A stretch of 36,849 nt of DNA, from positions 1-36,849 of the forward strand of contig JAGTRD010000019.1 of the NCBI GenBank assembly GCA_018396915.1. The letters run 5' to 3'. Positions 1 through 7,064 of this stretch are shown in pieces. Within the stretch, counting starts at the first letter, position 1. Each line of letters begins with the position of its first letter. The notes under the pieces are model-generated. The model ran no database searches. It was given only the letters and a program-made list of their open reading frames with translations, and was not told the origin of the DNA. This stretch comes from Candidatus Bathyarchaeota archaeon (GTDB lineage Archaea > Thermoproteota > Bathyarchaeia > 40CM-2-53-6 > RBG-13-38-9). Position numbers and translations under genes: made by a program.

Positions 1-450
1 GAAGATGGAACATGTCGACTCCCAAGATACGAGTTTTACGAGTCTACAAGAACCAAACCCCACCTGCTCATAGCCTGTTCAGATGAAGGGATCTTCCTGG
101 ATGATCCTGAAGGTGGATACGACGTTATGGAGAATCTAACCCAAGTCTCTTCAGATCTTCAAGCATCAAACCTCATCCTCATAGACAACATTCAAGCTGA
201 ACCTGAAAACCTACTCTACGTTGCTTCCACAAGCAAGCGTCTCGCTGGAAGACTGAAAAATCTCAATGTAAAGTTTCTAGGCGACACTTGGCTCGCCGGT
301 CCCGCCGGAATACTGCTCGGGCTGTGCAATCTGAAATCGATAGATGGATTGGGCATATTCATAAACCAGACTTTTGAAGACAACCCTGAAAGGAAGGCTG
401 AGGCATCACTGAATCTTATTCGAGACCTATTCAAGATAGAATATGCGTAG
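1..450 (+). CDS. PAC2-family protein (proteasome assembly chaperone-like), 5' end outside window
   Basis: The reading frame is open from base 1, so the gene begins upstream of the window and about 149 C-terminal residues are visible. An internal ATG at 127 is probably not the start, because similarity begins before it. The visible part has the PAC2 pattern: a 'tKPHLLIACSDEG' strand, then a helix, then 'LILIDNI', and a glycine-rich segment 'LAGPAGILLGLC' followed by 'GLGIFINQTF..NPERKAEASLNLIRDLF'. Archaeal PAC2 proteins are relatives of eukaryotic proteasome assembly chaperones; their actual role in archaea is little tested. The stop lies 35 bases before the preferred tiaS start, so the two genes are probably co-transcribed. 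Confidence 0.7.
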   Translation, partial: EDGTCRLPRYEFYESTRTKPHLLIACSDEGIFLDDPEGGYDVMENLTQVSSDLQASNLILIDNIQAEPENLLYVASTSKRLAGRLKNLNVKFLGDTWLAGPAGILLGLCNLKSIDGLGIFINQTFEDNPERKAEASLNLIRDLFKIEYA

Positions 451-484
451 ATGGTTGGGGGAGGTTTCGAGACTGACACTCATC

Positions 485-1771
485 ATGGTTGGTATAGATG
501 ATACAGACTCAAAGAAGGGGATGTGCACAACATACGTAGGCGCTGTAGCACATGACAGGCTAATCGAGAGAGGATTCGAACATGTAGGATACCCCAAACT
601 TGTAAGGTTGAACCCCAACTGGCACCTGAAGACAAGAGGAAACTGCGCCATATCCCTAACCTTGAACCTAGAATCTGGAGATGAGGATACGTTGAAGAAG
701 ATTGTTCTAGATACTGTTGAAGAGTATGCTGAGCTCGACTGTGAGTCAACAAATCCTGGGGTTGTATTCTATAGGGGGGAGACTGTTCCAGCTGAACTTG
801 AAGAGTTCGCTGGAAGGGTCGTTCAAGATGTTGTCGAGATCAAAGATGCTGAGGTGACCGCCAAGAAGGTAGGAGCAGAATATTACAAGTTCAAGCTTGG
901 AAGGGGCATAGTAGGAGCCCTCGCAGCCATAGGTGAAACCTTGAAGCTCGACTCAACATATGAGCTCATAGCGTATAGAAGAGCCGAGTACAGAGGTAGA
1001 AAGAGAATGGTTAGCGTTGAGAGTGTATTCGAGATGGATAGAAGAACATTCCCAAGAACATTCGACAACATAGACCCAAACACAGGTGAAGTCAGAATAA
1101 CCCCCCACACACCTTGCCCAGTCCTATTTGGAATCCGCTCCCAAGACCCAGCCTCAGCGATCGAAGCCTTCAACCTCCTAAAGGTTGGTGAACCTATCGA
1201 GAGGTGGATAATATATAGAACAAACCAGGCTACGGACGCCCACCTCACCCCAACCAAGATAAACTCACTCAAACCTTTGACCTCAGCAATCGTCGACGGA
1301 GAAGTCTCAAGGGAACCGATAGTGATTCAGGGTGGACACGTAATATTCAAGGTCAAGGACCAGACAGGGGAGATAGACTGCGCAGCCTACGAGCCTACAA
1401 GAAAATTCAGAGAGATAGTGAAACAGCTGAAGGTCGGAGACAGAGTCGTAATCTATGGTGGTGTGAAGAAGAAGCCGAACCTACCCCTAACCCTGAACCT
1501 TGAGAAGATAAGGATCATAGAGTTGAGTAAGGAATATTTGAAGAGAAACCCGAAATGTCCACTATGCGGCAGGAGGGCGAAGTCTGAGGGTAAGGGTAAA
1601 GGTTACCAGTGTGAAGTCTGCGGGAGAAAGTTCCCACCAGGATCAGAGGAGCATATCGAGATTGAAAGATCTTTGAAGCCTGGGTTCTATGAGGTCCCAC
1701 CCAGGGCCCGGAGACACTTGGCGAAACCCTTGGTCAGGCTGACTGAGGCCCAAGATTCAAGGATCATCTGA
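485..1771 (+). CDS. tiaS: tRNA(Ile2) 2-agmatinylcytidine synthetase TiaS
   Basis: TiaS joins agmatine to C34 of the CAU-anticodon isoleucine tRNA in an ATP-dependent reaction so that it reads AUA; it is archaea-specific and normally essential. The protein starts with the family signature 'VGIDDTDSKKGMCTTYVGA'. It continues through the catalytic domains, has an OB-fold near residues 280-345 ('VIFKVKDQTGEIDCAAYEP'), and ends with a zinc ribbon (CPLCG...CEVCGRKF). About 428 residues is normal for the family. The frame is open back to an ATG at 443, which overlaps the preceding gene, but family members start right at the IDDTD motif, so ATG 485 is preferred. The substrate tRNA is not in this window; the tRNA-Ile at 13.1 kb has a GAU anticodon and is not a TiaS target. 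Confidence 0.95.
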   Translation: MVGIDDTDSKKGMCTTYVGAVAHDRLIERGFEHVGYPKLVRLNPNWHLKTRGNCAISLTLNLESGDEDTLKKIVLDTVEEYAELDCESTNPGVVFYRGETVPAELEEFAGRVVQDVVEIKDAEVTAKKVGAEYYKFKLGRGIVGALAAIGETLKLDSTYELIAYRRAEYRGRKRMVSVESVFEMDRRTFPRTFDNIDPNTGEVRITPHTPCPVLFGIRSQDPASAIEAFNLLKVGEPIERWIIYRTNQATDAHLTPTKINSLKPLTSAIVDGEVSREPIVIQGGHVIFKVKDQTGEIDCAAYEPTRKFREIVKQLKVGDRVVIYGGVKKKPNLPLTLNLEKIRIIELSKEYLKRNPKCPLCGRRAKSEGKGKGYQCEVCGRKFPPGSEEHIEIERSLKPGFYEVPPRARRHLAKPLVRLTEAQDSRII

Positions 1772-1805
1772 GATCTGTGGGGACTCTGTAAGATTAGAGG
1801 GTAAA

Positions 1806-2042
1806 TTATTTACCCTCGACTATTATCATTGTGAGGGTTGACCTAACCTTGTCGAGCCTCCTTATCTTCCAAGCCACAATCTCCTTGAGCTCATCCATCG
1901 TTCCAGCTTCAACCTTAGCGACTATATCATATACGCCGTAGACCACGTAAGCCTCCTTCACATTCGGAATCTTCTTAATATCTTTCAGAACCTCACCCTC
2001 GAAACCTATCTCAGCATTCACAAGAACATATGCGGAGGGCAT
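1806..2042 (-). CDS. Stand-alone Lrp/AsnC ligand-binding (RAM) domain protein
   Basis: A 78-residue protein that covers only the alpha/beta effector-binding domain of Lrp/AsnC regulators, with no helix-turn-helix. The pattern 'AYVLVNAEIGFEGEVLKDIKKIPNVKEAYVVYGVYDIVAKVEA' followed by 'RRLDKVRSTLTMIIVE' is typical. Single-domain versions are common in archaea and form dimeric or octameric rings that may bind amino acids or mix with full-length Lrp proteins. It is convergent with tiaS (34 bases between stops) and divergent from nnr. Confidence 0.88.
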   Translation of the reverse strand: MPSAYVLVNAEIGFEGEVLKDIKKIPNVKEAYVVYGVYDIVAKVEAGTMDELKEIVAWKIRRLDKVRSTLTMIIVEGK

Positions 2043-2197
2043 ATCGATTTCACAGTATATTATGATCGGGTCTTCTGGAAATTAAGGTTTCCCACCCATA
2101 CAACTTAGAAAGCTTTTAGAGGGCAGGTGACACCCATAATTGTGTAACCTATTAAATTTGGGGTTGCCGATTCAATTCTAAACAGTAAAATTAGGCT

Positions 2198-3739
2198 ATG
2201 GGATGTCTGATGTTTAACAGTGAGGTTTACCTCACATCCACAGATGTCAGGAGGCTAGATCTAAACTCTGAATATTTAGGTGTCTTGCCACTACAATTGA
2301 TGGAGAATGCAGGCGCAGCGGTTGCAGCTGAGATCGCCTCAAGATTCAAACCTGAATCCAAGATTCTGGTTCTCGCAGGTCCAGGCAGAAACGGAGGTGA
2401 CGGAATGGTTGCAGCCCGACACCTAGCCTCAAGAGGATTCAAAGTAAACGTGATCCTTGTAGGAAGCGAGGCAAACATAAAGGACGACATAGTAAGCCAG
2501 AACTGGTCGACCCTGAAGAATATGGCATCAACAATCCAGATTCAGACAGTCACAGACTCAACCGGAATAGGAGAGTTTGAAGCCGACGTCATAGTCGACG
2601 GCCTCCTAGGCGTAGGGTTCAAGGGCCCCCTCAGACAACCTATCTTAGAAGCTGTCAGAGTCTTGAACAGGTCCAGAGGATTCAAGGTCTCGATAGATGT
2701 ACCTACAGGGGTCGACTCAGACAGCGGCGAAGTCTACGGTGAAGCTGTGAAGGCAGACCTGACAGTCACATTCCACGCCGAGAAGGCAGGCTTCAAAAAG
2801 GCGAAGGATTATCTCGGAGAGGTCAAGGTGGCGCCTATAGGGATACCTCCCGAAGCCGACTTATACACCGGTCCAGGGGATGTCGAAGCAGTTTTGAAGG
2901 TTAGGCCGGCGAAATCTAAGAAGGGCGACTACGGCAGGCTTCTAATCATAGGTGGGAGCGAGACTTACAGCGGAGCGCCGGCCCTCGTAGCTCTAGCTGC
3001 CCTCCGCTCAGGGACAGACCTAGCCTATGTCGCAGCACCATACAGAACCGCTGAAGCAATCTCTTCGATGTCGCCGAACCTCATAACGATCAAACTTGCA
3101 GGTGAACATTTCAACCAAGCCAACCTAGGCCAACTCAGAACATATATCGAGAGGGCCACAACCGTCGCCGTAGGTCCTGGGATGGGCCTCCACAAAGAAT
3201 CTGTAGAAGCCTTCAAGAAGCTTCTGCCCATACTCCAGCAATATTCCAAGCCTACACTGATAGACGCCGACGGATTGAAAGCCTTAGCCACATTTAAGGG
3301 TCAACTAGGGTTTCCAGCGGTTCTCACCCCACATGCAGGAGAATTTGAAAACCTCTCTGGAAGGAAGGCCCCAGCTGAGATTGAAGGCAGAGCCACGGAG
3401 GCAAAGACCCTTGCATGCGAGTATGGTGCAGTAATCCTTCTGAAAGGTTGGGTAGACGTAGTATCTGACGGGGTGAAGGTGAAACTTAACAGGACAGGAA
3501 ATCCAGGGATGACCGTGGGCGGAACAGGAGACGTACTCTCAGGAGTAGTCGCCGGACTGATGGCTCAAGGGGTAGACCCATTCCAAGCATCAGCTGCAGG
3601 AGCCTTCATAAACGGTGCAGCCGGAGACATAGCCTACAAGGAGTATGGCCCACACCTTACACCTACAGATCTGCTCGAGAACATCCATAAGATCATGAAT
3701 AACCCAATGATCCATAAGGACGTAAAGTATGGAGGCTGA
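2198..3739 (+). CDS. nnr: Bifunctional NAD(P)H-hydrate repair enzyme Nnr (epimerase + dehydratase)
   Basis: This fused metabolite-repair enzyme first epimerises damaged NAD(P)HX and then dehydrates it back to NAD(P)H using ADP or ATP. The N-terminal YjeF_N domain (about residues 1-215) contains 'LAGPGRNGGDGMVAARHL' and 'DGLLGVGFKGPLR'. The C-terminal ribokinase-like domain (about 230-505) contains 'IIGGSETYSGAPALVALAAL', 'VLTPHAGEFENLSG' and the anion-hole/catalytic stretch 'NPGMTVGGTGDVLSGVVAG'. At 513 residues it is full length. A second in-frame ATG at 2210 could be the real start. The gene is followed directly, in the same frame, by the Tsr3 gene. Confidence 0.95.
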   Translation: MGCLMFNSEVYLTSTDVRRLDLNSEYLGVLPLQLMENAGAAVAAEIASRFKPESKILVLAGPGRNGGDGMVAARHLASRGFKVNVILVGSEANIKDDIVSQNWSTLKNMASTIQIQTVTDSTGIGEFEADVIVDGLLGVGFKGPLRQPILEAVRVLNRSRGFKVSIDVPTGVDSDSGEVYGEAVKADLTVTFHAEKAGFKKAKDYLGEVKVAPIGIPPEADLYTGPGDVEAVLKVRPAKSKKGDYGRLLIIGGSETYSGAPALVALAALRSGTDLAYVAAPYRTAEAISSMSPNLITIKLAGEHFNQANLGQLRTYIERATTVAVGPGMGLHKESVEAFKKLLPILQQYSKPTLIDADGLKALATFKGQLGFPAVLTPHAGEFENLSGRKAPAEIEGRATEAKTLACEYGAVILLKGWVDVVSDGVKVKLNRTGNPGMTVGGTGDVLSGVVAGLMAQGVDPFQASAAGAFINGAAGDIAYKEYGPHLTPTDLLENIHKIMNNPMIHKDVKYGG

Positions 3740-3772
3740 AAGATCTTCAGCCCAAAACTATACGTATACTTG

Positions 3773-4279
3773 ATGGGCCAGGACGACCCATCCAAATGCA
3801 CCTCAGCAAAACTTGTAAGATTCAACCTGGCAAAACCAATAAGATCCAGAAGACTGATCCCTAGAAGGGCAATCCTTCTAAATCCATCCTCAAACCTGGT
3901 TCTCACACCCTCGGATAAAGAAAACGTTGATGATGGAGGTGTCGTAGCGGTAGACTGCTCATGGAAGAGAATAGGGGAGACCTTCAATCGAAGATTCCCA
4001 GGATTGAACAGGCGCCTACCATCACTTTTGGCAGCTAACCCTGTAAGCTACGCCAAGATAGGAGTCTTAAGTTCAGCTGAAGCCTTAGCGGCCAGCCTCA
4101 TAATAACAAGCTATAATCAGGAGGGAGAGAGGATTCTGAAGATCTATAAGTGGGGCCAAACATTCCTAACATTAAACATGGAACCTCTGAAGGAATACTC
4201 AAGAGCGAAGAGTCTGGAAGATGTTTTGAAGGTTGAGGAGGCCTACTTCGGCTCAACAAACATCAAAGAAACAAGTTGA
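3773..4279 (+). CDS. tsr3: Tsr3-family rRNA aminocarboxypropyltransferase (DUF367)
   Basis: Tsr3 moves the aminocarboxypropyl group of S-adenosylmethionine to a hypermodified base in the small-subunit rRNA. Family marks seen are 'GQDDPSKCTSAKLVRFNLA', 'VVAVDCSWKRI', 'RRLPSLLAANPVSYAKIGVLSSAEALAASL' and a C-terminal 'WGQTFLTLN'. The start is unusual. The first canonical codons are TTG 3770 and ATG 3773, yet family-like sequence (KLYVYLMGQDDP) begins about six residues earlier. A GGAGG at 3731-3735 is correctly spaced for an AUC codon at 3743. Either a non-canonical start or a base error is likely. The frame is the same as nnr and is separated from it only by the TGA at 3737-3739. Confidence 0.9.
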   Translation: MGQDDPSKCTSAKLVRFNLAKPIRSRRLIPRRAILLNPSSNLVLTPSDKENVDDGGVVAVDCSWKRIGETFNRRFPGLNRRLPSLLAANPVSYAKIGVLSSAEALAASLIITSYNQEGERILKIYKWGQTFLTLNMEPLKEYSRAKSLEDVLKVEEAYFGSTNIKETS

Positions 4280-4361
4280 AGTAGATATTTTCCGAAATTT
4301 GGGGTGGGGACACCACACACAGATATGGAACGCCAGATACGCCTCTTTATAGTTCAAGACT

Positions 4362-4802
4362 TCATTTTAGGGAAAGAATGTGGATCCCATCCTTCTCTGC
4401 ATATTTCAATACATGATTTCCTAGGAGGTGCTTGTCTTCGGTCAGCAGATCAGCGTTGTGGACGATGGATGCAGCCAGATATGTGGCGTCTGAGGCGGAT
4501 AGACTGAGTTCAACCTCAACCTCCTTCGCTTTATCTAAGAGTCCACACATAGGTGCAAGCTCTATGAGGTTTAGAGACGCTGCTTCCTTCAATGTTGAAT
4601 AGGCTCCTTCAATCTTGAGCTTGGGATATCCAATCTTAACCAAGGCGCGAACAACCTCAAGAAGAAGTAGTTCAGGTGCAATAGCATGAACCTTCATTGT
4701 GAAGATATCGTCTCTGACTTTTAGCGCTTGCCGTTCATGAGCCTCACCTTTCTTGAACCATTTTACAACAATCGACGCATCCAAAGATATTTTTCCAACC
4801 AT
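4362..4802 (-). CDS. vapC: PIN-domain ribonuclease toxin (VapC family)
   Basis: A 146-residue PIN-domain protein, probably a magnesium-dependent endoribonuclease toxin. Acidic residues at the expected places are in 'SLDASIVVKWF' (Asp 8), 'APELLLLEVVRAL' (Glu), 'SASDATYLAAS' (Asp) and 'LLTEDKHL' (Asp). The ATG follows immediately on the TAG stop of the upstream antitoxin gene, the usual translationally coupled VapBC layout. No cellular target can be read from the sequence. Confidence 0.88.
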   Translation of the reverse strand: MVGKISLDASIVVKWFKKGEAHERQALKVRDDIFTMKVHAIAPELLLLEVVRALVKIGYPKLKIEGAYSTLKEAASLNLIELAPMCGLLDKAKEVEVELSLSASDATYLAASIVHNADLLTEDKHLLGNHVLKYAEKDGIHILSLK

Positions 4803-5045
4803 CTAAAATTCCTCTTCTTCATGCATCTCTGCCAACGCTTGGCCTACGCTTGGGTAAGCCTCGGTTCCTTCCCTGATCTTCTCTATACGCTGTAAAATCA
4901 TCTTTCCCTTCTGGACTCTTAAAAGTAACTTCAGAGCCTCTATGAAGGCCTCTGTCTTGCTTGAGTAGAGTCCGCTCTCAACCAGATATTCAACCTCCCT
5001 GAGTAAATCTTCCTCCAACTTCACATTCACTTGTATCTTAGCCAT
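4803..5045 (-). CDS. vapB: Ribbon-helix-helix antitoxin (VapB-type)
   Basis: An 80-residue protein with an N-terminal ribbon-helix-helix DNA-binding domain: beta strand 'KIQVNVKLEEDLLREVEYLVESG' followed by 'SSKTEAFIEALKLLLRVQ'. The acidic C-terminal tail (EMHEEEEF) would wrap the toxin. It is first in a two-gene operon with the PIN toxin. By family, it should both neutralise the toxin and repress its own promoter; an inverted repeat lies just upstream. Confidence 0.85.
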   Translation of the reverse strand: MAKIQVNVKLEEDLLREVEYLVESGLYSSKTEAFIEALKLLLRVQKGKMILQRIEKIREGTEAYPSVGQALAEMHEEEEF

Positions 5046-5076
5046 TCCTAGATCTCTTCTTAATCTATACTGTATG

Positions 5077-5095
5077 GATATATTTTAAGTATATC
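5077..5095 (-). promoter_or_regulatory. TATA box with inverted repeat upstream of vapBC
   Basis: The sequence GATATA-N7-TATATC is an inverted repeat centred about 40 bases before the antitoxin ATG. It overlaps an AT-rich TATA-like element on the minus strand. This is where a ribbon-helix-helix antitoxin would be expected to bind to repress its own operon. The assignment is by position and symmetry only. Confidence 0.45.
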
Positions 5096-5198
5096 TGTTA
5101 ATACTAGACTCAATTTCCGGCTTAATAGCAGTGAAAAATACTGTTTCCTTTAGGAAAAACTTACTATTTAGCCTGCGGACAGAATATTGGTGTGTTCC

Positions 5199-5825
5199 AT
5201 GCCTGATAGGGATCTCAATATATTGATAGTCTTCTATTCCATGTACGGTAACACCGCTAGACTGGCGAGGGCTGTTGCTGAGGGTGTCGGTGAGATTGAA
5301 GGTGTCAAACCGGTCCTCAGACAGGTTCCTGAACTCATCCCTCAACATATCATAGATTCGAACCCAAGGATAAAGGCTGTTAAGGATAGTCTCAGGGATA
5401 TTCCGGTTGCAAGTGCCAATGATCTGGCTGAGGCTGACGGGATTATATTTGGCACACCTACAAGATTCGGCAACATGTGTTCACAGATGAAACAGTTCAT
5501 AGATCAGACTGGAAGCCTCTGGCTTGAGGGGAAGCTTGAAGGTAAGCCTGCTGGAGTATTCACGTGCACCTCGACCCTGCATGGAGGTCAGGAGACCACC
5601 ATAATATCGACGATGATACCTCTACTCCATCATGGAATGATCATTGTCGGGGTCCCATACTCTGAGAGTAGGCTCCTCGACATGGATTTCGGAGGAGGCT
5701 CACCATACGGCGCCTCTGCCGTTGTTGGACCTGAATCTGAGAGGCCTCCGACTGAACGTGACTTGGCCATAGCAAGAACCTTGGGTAGAAGAGTAGCAGA
5801 GGTTGCTAAGAAACTTCGCAGCTGA
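5199..5825 (+). CDS. wrbA: WrbA-like NAD(P)H:quinone oxidoreductase (flavodoxin fold)
   Basis: A flavoprotein that performs two-electron reduction of quinones and protects against redox cycling. It has the FMN phosphate loop 'YSMYGNTARLARAVAEGV', the 'GIIFGTPTRFGNMCSQMKQFIDQTG' segment and 'TCTSTLHGGQETTIISTMIPLLHHGM', which are WrbA hallmarks, and ends with 'RDLAIARTLGRRVAEVAKKL'. The frame opens at TTG 5187, but ATG 5199 gives the usual short N-terminus. A TATA-like ACTATTTAG lies about 36 bases upstream. It appears to be a single-gene unit, convergent with the adenosyltransferase gene. Confidence 0.93.
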   Translation: MPDRDLNILIVFYSMYGNTARLARAVAEGVGEIEGVKPVLRQVPELIPQHIIDSNPRIKAVKDSLRDIPVASANDLAEADGIIFGTPTRFGNMCSQMKQFIDQTGSLWLEGKLEGKPAGVFTCTSTLHGGQETTIISTMIPLLHHGMIIVGVPYSESRLLDMDFGGGSPYGASAVVGPESERPPTERDLAIARTLGRRVAEVAKKLRS

Positions 5826-5831
5826 TCAACC

Positions 5832-6365
5832 TCAATACTCTATACCTTTTCTAGACTTTATCCCTCTTCTATATGGATGTTTCCTCTCAACGAACTCAGT
5901 CACATAGTCGGCGGCCTCGATGATTTCAGGCGGGCAGTCTCTGCCAGTGATCACAAGCTCCAAACCTTCAGGCTTACACCTGATCAACTCCATAACCTGC
6001 TCCAGCCTTATCATTCCAAGATTGATTGCGTGGGTCAACTCGTCCAGAATCAGTATATCACATTCACCTGTCTTAACCTTTGATACAGCTCGTTCGAAAG
6101 CCTCCTCAGCCTCCTCAATATCTTTTCTGCCAGGCTTACTCTTAATGAAATGTTTCTGACCGTAAGCTTCTATCTGGAACCCTGGAATGAGCTTAGCCGA
6201 ATACCTCTCACCATAAAGGTACCTACCCTTCAGAAACATTATCATGCAAACTTTCATTCCATGACCTGCAGCCCTCAAGGCCAAACCCAGAGCCGCCGTC
6301 GTCTTACCCTTCCCGTCGCCGGTATATACGTGGATCAGACCTTGCCTCCTGTTCATGTCAAACAA
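5832..6365 (-). CDS. cobO: Cob(I)yrinic acid a,c-diamide / corrinoid adenosyltransferase (CobO/BtuR type)
   Basis: This cytosolic enzyme transfers the adenosyl group of ATP to the cobalt of corrinoids, a step shared by de novo B12 synthesis and corrinoid salvage. It has the P-loop 'TGDGKGKTTAALGLALRAAGHG' (residues 15 onward), 'VCMIMFLKG', the Walker-B-like 'DILILDELTHAINLGM' and 'LVITGRDCPPEIIEAADYVTEF', all diagnostic for the BtuR/CobO family. It is full length at 177 residues; Met 4 (ATG 6356) is an alternative start. No other corrin-ring synthesis gene is near. Its neighbours are a DUF4430-type regulator and transcobalamin-like secreted proteins, which points to salvage. Confidence 0.95.
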   Translation of the reverse strand: MFDMNRRQGLIHVYTGDGKGKTTAALGLALRAAGHGMKVCMIMFLKGRYLYGERYSAKLIPGFQIEAYGQKHFIKSKPGRKDIEEAEEAFERAVSKVKTGECDILILDELTHAINLGMIRLEQVMELIRCKPEGLELVITGRDCPPEIIEAADYVTEFVERKHPYRRGIKSRKGIEY

Positions 6366-6478
6366 CCTTGCAACTCAAATAATTAATGAAACTCCTCGGC
6401 TTAAAATATTATATCAGCTGGACTACTGAATAATTGAATCTTGATGTGAGAATTTTTCTAAAATATATCTGAATTCAG

Positions 6479-6970
6479 TTAACGTATGTTAACAATAATC
6501 TTTTTCTCAGTTATTGGAATCAATCTCTTAAGTAGAATCTCGTCGTTATTTTTGACTTTGTAGTTGTTCATGGGTATGTCTGCGAGTCTACTATTGACTT
6601 CGTAGAGGTAGTATCCCTCCTTCCCATCTATAGAGATTAGAAGTTCGCTGTCGTTTACTCTCTTCGTTTCAACGGCGCAGGTCATCTTCAGAGCGTCTAG
6701 GACGCTGCTGCCTCTTGAAAGTTTTACATTCAATTTTTCCGCGAAGGCGTCGAATATCTCGTATATTCTGTCGCCTCTAGCTTTTAAGACGTGACTTCTT
6801 CCATATTCTTTCCTCTCGATCAGCCCCGCCTTCTCCAGGATCCTTACATGTTTGGCGGCTACTGGTACAGATATTCCTAGTCTCTTCGCCAGCGATGAGA
6901 TGTGCAGCTGGTCTTTCATCAGGGTTTTTATGATCTCTACACGTGTTTGGCTGCTTAGGGCTTTCAACAT
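6479..6970 (-). CDS. ArsR-family transcriptional regulator with DUF4430/transcobalamin-like C-terminal domain
   Basis: Residues 1-75 form a winged helix of the ArsR type ('ALSSQTRVEIIKTLM', 'ISSLAKRLGISVPVAAKHVRILEKAGLIERK'). Residues about 93-163 are not a usual ArsR tail. They read 'LLISIDGKEGYYLYEVN' then 'YKVKNNDEILL', which resembles the beta-grasp DUF4430 domain found in the two secreted proteins encoded just across the divergent promoter ('GWMYRVN...KINPNDRLLIYWG'). The inference is a repressor that senses the ligand handled by those proteins, probably a corrinoid. A 26-bp near-perfect palindrome sits between this gene and the divergent operon. The HTH call is firm; the C-terminal call rests on motif similarity by eye. 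Confidence 0.85.
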   Translation of the reverse strand: MLKALSSQTRVEIIKTLMKDQLHISSLAKRLGISVPVAAKHVRILEKAGLIERKEYGRSHVLKARGDRIYEIFDAFAEKLNVKLSRGSSVLDALKMTCAVETKRVNDSELLISIDGKEGYYLYEVNSRLADIPMNNYKVKNNDEILLKRLIPITEKKIIVNIR

Positions 6971-6990
6971 AATTCTACACCTTTTTACCC

Positions 6991-7016
6991 ATTTAGCTAA
7001 TATATATTACCTAAAT
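6991..7016. promoter_or_regulatory. 26-bp near-perfect palindrome, probable ArsR-type operator
   Basis: The left arm ATTTAGCTAATAT and right arm ATATTACCTAAAT are reverse complements at 12 of 13 positions, with no spacer. The site lies in the 94-base divergent region, about 20 bases upstream of the regulator ATG. It covers that gene's AT-rich core promoter and directly abuts the TATA box of the plus-strand operon. This is the expected position for a repressor controlling both directions. Confidence 0.7.
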
Positions 7017-7017
7017 C

Positions 7018-7030
7018 TTATATAATATTT
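7018..7030 (+). promoter_or_regulatory. TATA box of the transcobalamin-like operon
   Basis: TTATATAATATTT is a strong archaeal TATA element. Transcription would start about 25 bases downstream, near 7045-7050, right where a GGAGG ribosome binding site (7050-7054) precedes the TTG start at 7065. The leader would therefore be very short. The adjacent palindrome would let a bound repressor block TBP/TFB. Confidence 0.6.
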
Positions 7031-7064
7031 ACTAGACTGTCTAAGGGCTGGAGGCGAATAAATT

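Noticed and set aside
4304-4507. 67-codon plus-strand frame
   Set aside because: It lies mostly antisense to the VapC-type gene, whose family motifs are clear; no ribosome site or similarity.
6366-6478. Second copy of the ArsR palindrome upstream of the adenosyltransferase gene
   Set aside because: The region is AT-rich with a TATA element near 6400-6412, but no ATTTAGSTAATAT-like arm is present, so co-regulation by the same repressor is not supported here.
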